A stretch of DNA of 64,000 nt, from assembly GCA_038496675.1 (NCBI GenBank), contig CM076668.1, positions 1,098,884-1,162,883 of the forward strand, in the 5' to 3' direction. A model generated the notes under the pieces. That model was not told the DNA's origin and ran no database searches. It was given only the letters and a program-made list of their open reading frames with translations. The stretch is from Rachycentron canadum (lineage: Eukaryota; Chordata; Actinopteri; Carangiformes; Rachycentridae). Position numbers and translations under genes: made by a program. Positions 56,249-64,000 of this stretch are shown piece after piece. Within the stretch, counting starts at the first letter, position 1. Each line of letters begins with the position of its first letter.

Positions 56249-59200
56249 TCACCCTGTGACACACTGCTCTCTTACTTTGCTTCTGAGGTGGACGATGGTT
56301 TGGGTCTGGTCCTGGATTTCTCTGAGAAGTTTGTCCTCTTTGAGCGCACATTCCTACCCAACACAACACACATTTCATCCAGTCACATCTCAAGTGTTGT
56401 TTTGCTGAACTTGATTGTTGGTGTTTAGACTGATTATATTGTGGCTGGAAACAGACATTAGTTCATGTCACGGACCTTGATTTTGCCACCATAGGCTGTA
56501 TCGTGTTGCCACATTATTGATATTGCAAAGTTGGTTTCATTTATTCCACCCTCATGGAGCAATTTCAAGAAAAAAAAAAGCTTGATGACCAATTTATTAC
56601 TAACACTACAAACTGTTATCTTATCTTGTTATGTAACCCTAGTAGACACTGAGTAGGACATTGACTGACTGGACTGTAAACATTTATTGCCACACAGTCT
56701 TGTTGTTCTTGGAGTGTGAGGCTGTGGCTCTGAGCTGTTATAGATGACAGCAAACGTGGCTGTGATATCTGTGGGGGATTACACCTAAAGGTGTTTCCCA
56801 CAGCTGATTATCAGTAGTTGGTCCTTTGATATACTTTCATGTATTTTGATGTGTAATTACTTATCACAGCAACTGGTCTCAGCATGAACTTGAGCTAACA
56901 CGCATCACTTGTGATATCACAAGACAGGGTTATGCAAACATTTGCATTCACTCGAGGGACTTACTTCTCATGCCATTGTGGCTCCCTGGTAGAATTAAGG
57001 TGCCATTAAGGTTCAGTCCTAACTGCAGTGGCCTGGATTTGAATCCCCTCGCTCTCCCACCTACTTCCCTGTCTCTCTCTCTGTCTCTCACTGTGTGTAA
57101 GCTAATTACAGACTGAATCTATATATATATATATATATATTCTCACCTCTTGCTCTTTGTTCCTCTCTTTGCTATGTCGCTCCCTCTGTTCTTCTTTCTC
57201 AACCTTCACCCGAGTCAGCAGTTCTCCCATGTTGTGATTCTTCTGCTCAGAGAGGGCAAGGGCAGCCTCCGTCATCTGCAGTCTTTACATCAAATAATCA
57301 TGTGATCAACAGAATAGTTTCATAGCGGAGTAGTTTGGGTTTTAAACTGTTGGTCTGACCCTAACCGCAACCCTAAACTTGAGGATGTCACGGTTGTGGG
57401 ATATATTTCCTGACATATTACAGACGAAGCCAATCAAGCAAACAATTTCCAGATTAATTAAAAGTGGAAATAATTGCTAGTTTTAGCCAAGGTTATTCCA
57501 TGTGCTTCTTATTATACTTAGAGAAATACTTCATTTTGATGCCCTGAAGGTGAAAAGACATCAAATATCGTTCAGCTCAACCAGTTTTTGATCTGAGATC
57601 AGGCTCCAGTGTCTATATATCAGAAACTGTTGATCTTTAAAATTACAAAGTTTTCTTACTGTAAACAACTTGGAGAGGAACTGCCACCACTGCTCAAGCT
57701 TCACTGCCCAAAGACCATTGAGGGGATAATGAATTTCCAAGAATCCTACTGGATAATGTCAGGTGTCTGCCCACCAGCTAAAGCTGGGTGGAAGCTTGGT
57801 GATGTTGAGTAAATCCACTACACTACTACTTCATAAAAACAAAGCCTGTTAATGAGTTAATGAGTTAATGAGGAATGACCTCAAGAGAATTGTATCCACC
57901 AGGTGTCTGAAGAATCTGTCTGAGCTGAAGCAGTTCTGTAAAGAAGAACGGTCAAAAATCCCCCTGAATGTTGTGCAGGCCTGATCCACAACTACCAGAA
58001 GAGCTTGGTTCAGGTTATTGCTGCCAAAAAAGGTTCAACCAGTTATTAACTCCAAGCACTCACTTACTTTTTCTACCACCACTGTGAATGTCTAATGGGT
58101 GTAATTAATAAAGACATGAAAGGTTATCATTGTTATCATTGTGTGTGGTGTGCTTTGGGCTGGGGTCACCTGATTAAATATGCATTATGAGTATTTCAGG
58201 AGGGCTGAGTCAGTGGAGAGGGCTCTCATCAGACAAAGTGTACACTGGAGGTTACTGCAGTCTATTGCTTGACTGGGAATTAATCAGAACACCCAGACAT
58301 AGACTGTGATGTTCTTCATATTGTCAACATGGAAAGAAGGAGGATGAGATGCTTACTTGGCAGTGAGTGAGTTGACAGCTGACTTCCTCTCATTCAGAGC
58401 TTCCTGGAGTTGGCCTATCTGAATGGAGGTGGACCTAATGAAACAGAAAGGAGGTAATGAGATCATGGCTGCAAAGTTAGATTTTCTTACAAAGATGTTT
58501 ATTTTAGAATCTCAATATTGTTTTTGAGGAAGATACAGAATTACTGTTAACAGTGAAAATTGTGCTATATCTTCCGAGGTTTATTTCCTTTCATGTGCAA
58601 ACATTAAAGACTGATGTGGAACTTGTGCCTCTCAGTTACGCAAGTATTGTTAAAGTAAATGGCCAAACATATTACACTTGCTCTCACCTGTTAGAGCGTC
58701 CTATCTCCTCCCTCTGCTTGTCTATGGTTTCCATCAGGTTTAGGAACTGAAAGAGGGAGGAACAACCAGATTGATGAGTATGTACTTTATCCTAAATCCG
58801 TAGGTGACACAGGTTGCCACCTGTCAGCCCCTATGACTTCACATTTAAAAGGAAGTTGTATCTATTTTACCTTTCCTCAATCAAATCAATCAAACTACAG
58901 GTGTGAGAGGAGCCTATGTGTAACAGAATTGTTACCTGGCGGCCCTTCTTGTCCTTCAGTGTCTGAATCTCCATGCTGAGGACCTGGGTCCTGCTGCGGC
59001 TCTCTCTCAGGGTGGACTGTCTCTCTGAGTTGTTCTCTGTAGTCTGCTCTGAAAGGGTTCATTATCAAAATGGTAAAGGAAAGCAGAGGGGAAAGCATGC
59101 ATGGTAAAACTGTATTTAACTGCATTTAAATCAGTCCACATTGCAGTAATTAAATAAATCATTATTTTAATAGGAGACATACTATTAAGAGTTACATTTA

Positions 59201-61157
59201 CAGCTGTAACTTTAATTATTACTCCCTCTGAACAAAATACTTACCAAGTGCTTTGAGTGTATCACTGGGAATGTTGTTTCCTGCCATCTCCAGCTGCACT
59301 ATGCTCTTGTTTTTCTGCAGAGCCTCTAGCAGCGACCGCCCACCCAGCAGACCAATGTTGTTCCATCTCAGATCTGAGAACAGAAGCTAACAGTTGTTAA
59401 TAGAGGCTAGAGTGGACCATCATCCATGTACATCAGTGATAATATCAGAACATCAGGCTGCAACAGATAACGTTTTCTACCCCTTGTGCACCTTGTGCTA
59501 ATATTTCCTTAAGTTTCATCACATCTGGCAGCTAAAATGAGAATCTGTTAATTTCAAATAGCAGGCAAATGTGATTCTTGACCATTCCTGATCTTAAATA
59601 CATCAAACGTATGTATTATTAAAAGCACAGTTTCTCTGTTTGACCCCAGTTGTTGAATAACCCACAAAGGCATAAAGTCCCGAGCCTGTCAGCAAATTCA
59701 AATGCACAAACTTGTTGCTTTAAGGCAACATTGCAAACCACTGAACCTTTGTGCCACCTTCTGCAGAAACCTGATTTGAGTAATGCCTGTGTAAACAGAA
59801 GACTTGGGTGTTTTTAGAGACTAAGACAAGTTTGGACAGCAAAGCTTTTTACTGTGGCTTTGTACAAATTTCACAAGGTTCTTTTTTTAAATCACTGACA
59901 TCAATAGTTACAGGATGTTCATCTGAGTAATATTGTAGACAAGATTAACCAAAACTACACAACAAAGCTTGTCAAACCACAAAAAATGTAGACCAAGAAC
60001 ATCATGGAACAGTTTCAGATACAGTACAACAAAATGAAAGGGTCATATTTATTTTAACTGTGAATCACCCAGCGCTTCCAGGACTGTGTTGCGTTTGAGT
60101 GCCAGAGCAAGCTCAGATGCTCCATGATGGTTGATCTGATTGTTGCGCAGGTCCAGGTGTGTGAGCACGCTGTTGGAGGCCAAACCCTCACAAAAGAGTG
60201 AGAAGGCCTCATCCCACACCCCCAACGCATTCCACTCCAACACCATCCTGGACAGAGACGTTAGAAGCTTGTGTTAATTAATGGGGATGGAAGATTATTC
60301 ACTGTTGCAGCCCTGTGGAGTTATTTTTAGTTTAAAAAGAAGCAGCTCTATGAGGAAGAATGGTCCAAAATTCCCCTTTAGCATTGTACAGGTCCGATCA
60401 GCAGCTATTGATACCAGCACTGTAAATTTTAAATGGGTTAGATCATATTTTATGTTAATACAGAATTTATATTTAATACAGAAAAACAAAAGGTTTCCCT
60501 GGCTGACACTGTAAAAATACATGTGCTGTGTTCGAGTAACAGAAAATATTCTCACATGAAAAGCATCATTCTCACCTACGCAGAGTCTTGTTGTGTGCCA
60601 ACAATTTTCCCAATACCTCAGCCCCTGATGACTTCAGGTTATTTCCCTGTGAACAATAATGTGTATCAGCCAATTATCAGCAAATCCCTAAGCATCTCAG
60701 AGCATCGTCAGTCAAATTCAGCAGGTGATACCTTCATATCCAGGATTTTCACAGTGTTGTTGCCAAGCAGTCCAGTCAGTAGTATTTTGGCACCTGAGAG
60801 TCACACACAAGCATGAAAGTAGATACCTTTGTTATAGTTAAACAAATTTCATGAGCAGAATCAATAGTATAATATATATAGTATATGATATAATATATAG
60901 AGAGAGTTTGTCTTAAAAAGTCACACACCCTCCTCACTGAGCATGCAGTCACTGAGCGACACTTCTGTAAAGATGGTCTCTTTCTGGAAGGCCTTAGCCA
61001 GCACAGAGCAGGTTTCCATAGACAAGCTCTGTCCACTGAGGTCCAGTCTGGAGCCTTGAACAGCCCTTCTCTCCTGAAGATGCACTACAACACTCTCCTG
61101 GGGTTCCACACCTCCCTCCTTACACAGACGCAGGTATGTCCTCCAGAAATCCTCCAT
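49735..61157 (-). CDS. lrrc45: Leucine-rich repeat protein 45, centriolar linker
   Basis: Centrosome linker and distal-appendage/cilium protein; in human cells it sits at centriole ends with rootletin and C-Nap1. Exons (minus): 61157-60929, 60793-60732, 60646-60576, 60247-60069, 59373-59245, 59048-58936, 58746-58688, 58434-58357, 57282-57147, 56353-56276, 55848-55737, 55662-55592, 54634-54542, 52276-52184, 51683-51507, 50779-50632, 49934-49735; 2,028 bases, 675 aa (human 670), all phases agree. Seen: start MEDFWRTYLRLC; leucine-rich repeats to about residue 230 (LDLSGQSL, LVLEWNALG-like, LDLRNNQI, LRWNNIG); then a Glu/Gln/Lys-rich coiled coil to about 655; tail YVQGSPLGHYSSPKK. The exon 12 donor (GAG|GTCTTA) and exon 9 acceptor (weak pyrimidine tract) are poor but are supported by homology across the junctions. 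Confidence 0.95.
50591..50624. repeat. Decamer repeat beside lrrc45 exon 16 donor
   Basis: Three tandem units of AAAAGATAAG, so CTTATCTTTT on the transcript, starting within about ten bases of the exon 16 donor and leading into a T/A homopolymer. Confidence 0.85.
53087..53900 (+). repeat. Dispersed repeat family A, copy 2, interrupted by a SINE
   Basis: The left part (53,087-53,365) begins with 'gactgtatataggaatggac' and includes 'gaccatcaggggacgac'. The right part (53,640-53,900) resumes with 'accatgcgattgacagactg' and ends with 'gcttcaaaatggcagttcac' and 'gggtgacgtcacagtggg', the inverted form of the element's usual left end, so the terminal inverted repeats are still partly visible. A tRNA-derived SINE splits it. 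It lies in lrrc45 intron 13. Confidence 0.7.
53368..53638 (+). mobile_element. tRNA-derived SINE nested in repeat family A
   Basis: The head 'gtggttagcactgtcgcctc' resembles a tRNA A box and 'gggttcaattctc' a B box. The body reads 'cctcccacagactaaagac', 'aggttaattggtgact', 'agccctgcgataggctggcg' and 'cctgttcagggtgtacctc'. I recognise this as a very common teleost SINE body. The A/B boxes are diverged, so transcription by Pol III is doubtful. Confidence 0.75.
55176..55202. repeat. TTA microsatellite
   Basis: ATT trinucleotides in lrrc45 intron 12, between coding exons 12 and 13. Confidence 0.85.
56177..56247. repeat. Long AC microsatellite beside lrrc45 exon 10 donor
   Basis: About 35 uninterrupted AC units. 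On the lrrc45 transcript this is a (UG)n tract starting about 28 bases after the exon 10 donor (56,275). Confidence 0.95.
57650..58115 (+). mobile_element. Tc1-like fragment (family D), copy 2
   Basis: Starts near 'gagaggaactgccaccactg' and ends with 'ttattgctgccaaaaaagg', then 'ttcaaccagttattaactcc' and 'accaccactgtgaatgtct'. The end matches that of the copy at 27.5 kb. Multiple frame breaks. It lies in lrrc45 intron 8, antisense to the gene. Confidence 0.65.
60290..60440 (+). mobile_element. Tc1-like fragment (family D), copy 3
   Basis: 'tctatgaggaagaatggtcc', then 'aaaattcccc' and 'caggtccgatcagcagctat' parallel 'tctgtaaagaagaacggtca' and 'caggcctgatccacaactac' in the copy at 57.9 kb. A short remnant in lrrc45 intron 3. 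Confidence 0.55.
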
Positions 61158-61163
61158 TTTCAG

Positions 61164-61184
61164 TCACAAGTCCCTCCTTTTCAT
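61164..61184 (-). other. lrrc45: Possible upstream ORF in lrrc45 leader
   Basis: On the minus strand an acceptor (TTTGTATCTCAG) ends directly before an ATG at 61,184. That ATG opens a six-codon frame (MKRRDL) closed by TGA six bases before the lrrc45 start at 61,157. A matching donor (TTGAAG|GTAAGC) lies at 62,699/62,698, so a spliced leader is likely. Confidence 0.45.
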
Positions 61185-61257
61185 CTGAGATACAAATGCT
61201 GTCTCTTCACGTCTTCCTTCTTTCCTCTGGAACTTGACCTGTTGACAAACCAGAGAA

Positions 61258-62052
61258 TCTATTGAATAGAAATATCAGCTTTGTAGTTTTCATAAGTCAT
61301 TCAACATATGAACTATTAAGTGTGTCATAGATAATGCATGACATGCCATCACTCATCCCTTTATGGGATGACGTTTACAAATTGAATATCCAGTATACTT
61401 CTCTTTTGTTATCAGGGAAAGTGACTTTTTCGATATCATCAAATTGTTAAAATTGAATAATTTTTACTTTGTGTTCACTTGTTGTCTGTTTTGTTCAATG
61501 TGTTGTTTTTCCAACATAAAGTAGTACAAGTACTATTTCACAGTGTGAATGTGAGTATAAGTGTTACCCTCAGTCATATATGGTCTTGAGAACACCCTCT
61601 ACATTCATAACATCCATTTGTAAAAGGTTTTAACCACCATTTCTTTTTCCCACTGCTGTTGTATTAGCAAATGCCAGGCTATCTTTGAGATTGCACCCTC
61701 CCCAGTGGAATATTTGTATCAGCCCATGCCTTAGGGTAGGACTGTTGGACCAAACCAGCTATTTATTAACATTGTGTGGGGCTTTGAGAATTCACGATGC
61801 GCACATTTCCCATTATTTTATGATATTTTACAGGCCAAAGGTTTAATACAAGAAAGAAAAATAATAACAGACTAGCCTGTATTGGAAGGTCGAAATGTGA
61901 TCATTGTATTGTATTCGTTGACTGTGTGTTCAGATGTGATTAATGATGTAAGACTGACCATCCTGAATTGGTGGAAATGGACACAGGAGGGCTGCAGTGT
62001 AGGAGCAGCCATCAGTGGCTATAGTGAGGCTGGACTATATGAAGCAGCTGCT

Positions 62053-62086
<34 letters not shown>

Positions 62087-62690
62087 GCTTCCTCATTACC
62101 ACCATGCCTGTTCCAGCCAACCAAGATACTATAACTACAAGATCCACTGATTCACCACCACTCGCCCTGCATCACTGAAATCCGACGTCAAAGGCAAAAT
62201 CAGCTGCCAAGAGCTGACCTTGTAGTTCCCCAAAACTCCCTACAAAACGATAGCGGTTTAGACTCCTTCGTGATTTCGACAAAAATGCATTGAGCGTAAG
62301 ATAAAGTGGAAAACCTACCCGGCAACTCTACAATCAACTAGTCAATTCGGCAACAACCACTTTAAGAATCGGACAACATGAATAATCAGGGTTAACTTTA
62401 GGAGATTTGCCAGTAAAGTAAGTTAGCTGGCAAAAGGAAGCAGTGTGACTCTAAGGCATACAATAATCTGTTTATGATTCTAATGATTCAGAAATTTGAC
62501 TCTTCAGAAATTGACTCAAATATTACAACAGATGTAAATGGGTAATAAATCAGCTAAAATGATATTGCCAAATTCGGACTGGGGATGTCGGGTTGTCGTT
62601 ACATTATTTACAGTCAAGTCATCGGCTTTCACATGGTTAACCGAGGTGTACAGAAGATGAGTCTTTGAAGACTTTTTTCCTGAACAATCA
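61258..62690. other. lrrc45 leader intron, no gene seen
   Basis: Lies between the leader acceptor and donor of lrrc45. It holds a GACA tetranucleotide run (62,053-62,086) and no recognised exon. Confidence 0.5.
62053..62086. repeat. GACA microsatellite
   Basis: About eight tandem GACA units. Confidence 0.9.
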
Positions 62691-62698
62691 CAGCTTAC

Positions 62699-63080
62699 CT
62701 TCAAACAGAAATACAGATCTCAGCGACTACAGGACAAATAAACAGTTGTTTTAGACAACACAGCTGACAGGCATACGGAGCTAAGCGACAAAGTAACTAG
62801 GAAGTGTAACTGCGCGCAAAGCATCTTGGTCAGCGTAGTTTCGCAAACGTTTTTCTGTCAACTACTCCCGCCCTGCTGGGGATAAACCAACTAAACTGTA
62901 TTTTAACAAGCGTTATCAGTCGAAAGCTCAAAGGGGGCATATAGTATTTAAATGTGATGTTATTTTAGGTTGTTGGGGGGGTCCAAAACGTAATTAACTT
63001 GAACCGGTAGATGGCGGTAACACAACAACACTACGCAGACTTTTAGTGTAGAAGAAGAGTGTTGCCGTGAAGGACCAAGC
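62699..63080. promoter_or_regulatory. Shared lrrc45/trub1 promoter region
   Basis: The minus-strand lrrc45 leader donor (62,699) and the plus-strand trub1 start codon (63,081) are under 400 bases apart, so both promoters must be here. Visible: a GC box-like 'cccgccc' near 62,868, CpGs at 62,810-62,850, and a YY1-like ATGGCGG at about 63,011-63,017. There is no clear TATA box for trub1. Confidence 0.6.
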
Positions 63081-63411
63081 ATGGCTGCGACCGCCGGTGG
63101 CTCTGTGGCTCCGATAACGAGCTCTCTGGCTAAACTGCAGTCTTTAAATGGCTTGTTTGCGATTTATAAAAAGCAAGGGCCTACATCTGCAGACGTGTTA
63201 AACACCCTCAAAGAAACTTTACTCAAGGGTAACATGACACAATGGGGTCAAGATATTAGTCTGTTGACAACTGACCGGAGCTGACGGTGAAATGTTTCTG
63301 TGTCGCGTATAGAAGCTGGTGCAAAGGACACAAACCCGCGAAAGAGGAAGAAGCAGAGCCTGAAGATGGGGCACGGAGGGACCCTGGACAGTGCTGCCAG
63401 TGGGGTGTTAG
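63081..63411 (+). CDS. trub1: TruB-family tRNA pseudouridine synthase 1, first two exons
   Basis: Isomerises uridine to pseudouridine (U55 of tRNA and some mRNA sites; the human enzyme also promotes let-7 maturation). Exons seen: 63081-63228 and 63313-63411, phase consistent, 82 residues before the window's last donor (TTAG|GTAAGAG). Seen: LNGLFAIYKKQGPTSADV, the TruB motif I region; a basic KRKKQ linker; then KMGHGGTLDSAASGVL, motif II, with the catalytic Asp at residue 75. The start is the first ATG after the promoter, in a good context (AAGCATGGC). The rest of the catalytic domain and PUA region lies beyond the window. Intron 1 is only 84 bases. Confidence 0.93.
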
Positions 63412-63654
63412 GTAAGAGGCTCGAACCCTGTTACCCCCCAGGTGCTGCTCCACGTGCGTCTCCTATCTTGGCTGGTTTGTGTTGCGGCAGCCAATGGAGG
63501 AGACTTCTCCCCGGACACCGTTAAACGTGCGACTACATCTGCTCACAGCAAAGGTGGAGGCGGCATACAACTGCATTCAAGCCTGTTGACAAGGAAGGGT
63601 TACAATATGTGTGCTAAAATATACCAGCTTCAAAATAAAGAGAAACTGTCAGTC
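63412..63654 (+). other. trub1 intron 2, start
   Basis: No further trub1 exon was found before the window edge; the expected next segment (VVGIGxGTK in the family) is not encoded here. Open frames in this part are intronic. Confidence 0.6.
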
Positions 63655-64000
63655 CAACTAATAGACTGACTCCACTGGTTGTAAACAGAAATCAGAGCGA
63701 GGTTTTGAAGTCTATGGGAAAATGTCCCTACTTCTCTCTTGATTTATTAGCTCAGTAAACGTTTTCCTAATGGGTTTATGGTCCCAGTCTCTAGTTTCAA
63801 GTCTTTAACATGACAACAGGATGTAAATTTTTTTAAAATGATGGTCCATTTGAAGGAAAATGGACCATAAAGCGGGGGGTGCATTGGGGCGTGGCTACTG
63901 TGTGATTGACAGTGTCTGTGCCAGAACCTGCCTGACGAACAGGACAGAGTACAGGGCAGGTCACACCCACCTCGCTCCTCCTAGCTCCGCCTTCTTCCAG
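63655..64000 (+). repeat. Dispersed repeat family A, copy 3 (cut by window end)
   Basis: 'gactccactggttgtaaac', 'gaagtctatgggaaaatgtc', 'ttagctcagtaaacgttttc' and 'ggggcgtggctactgtgtga' match copies 1 and 2. It lies in trub1 intron 2 and runs off the right edge. Confidence 0.75.

Noticed and set aside
56038..56393. Long frames of alternating Thr-His or Val-Cys
   Set aside because: Products of the AC microsatellite.

Overview
This window is vertebrate nuclear DNA, most likely from a teleost fish of percomorph type. The genes are split into many short exons with GT-AG introns, there are no operons, and CA/TG and AT microsatellites are abundant. The transposon fragments (several Tc1-like families, a tRNA-derived SINE, LINE 3' tails, a Gypsy gag/protease remnant) are ones I associate with fish. 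Repeat families were named from memory of their sequences; no search was run.

Layout, left to right. 1-12.2 kb: AT-rich and gene-poor, with a LINE-like tail at the left edge, a Tc1 fragment near 2 kb, another LINE/SINE tail near 8.8 kb and a decayed Gypsy fragment at 9.1-9.95 kb; it probably lies in a large intron or flank of the next gene. 12.2-13.7 kb: the terminal exon (+) of a proline/serine-rich protein that I cannot name securely (NHS-like at best). 19.3-25.0 kb (leader perhaps to 28.3 kb): rfng, radical fringe (-), 8 coding exons. 29.8-36.1 kb: dcxr, dicarbonyl/L-xylulose reductase (+), 8 exons, 244 aa. 40.6-46.5 kb: rac3-type Rho GTPase (-), 6 exons, 192 aa. 49.7-61.2 kb (leader to about 62.8 kb): lrrc45 (-), 17 coding exons, 675 aa. 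63.08 kb to the edge: the first two exons of trub1, a TruB pseudouridine synthase (+), cut by the window end.

The genes are not one pathway. Radical fringe glycosylates Notch in the Golgi; DCXR is an NADPH-dependent carbonyl/xylulose reductase; RAC3 is a membrane-anchored actin switch; LRRC45 is a centriole/ciliary linker protein; TRUB1 modifies RNA. The block lrrc45-rac3-dcxr-rfng matches the human 17q25.3 neighbourhood as I remember it, but rfng is inverted here and trub1 (10q in human) sits head-to-head with lrrc45. Transcription alternates: NHS-like> <rfng, dcxr> <rac3, <lrrc45, trub1>. Two intergenic regions are therefore divergent-promoter candidates (rfng/dcxr and lrrc45/trub1).

All exon models below were built by hand. 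Phase was kept across every junction, and the summed lengths give uninterrupted frames whose products fit the known family sizes. I found no convincing new molecular system. The more interesting points are the changed gene order, AUG-dense leaders, dinucleotide repeats beside splice sites, a foldback palindrome at the end of a dispersed repeat, and an orphan terminal exon.
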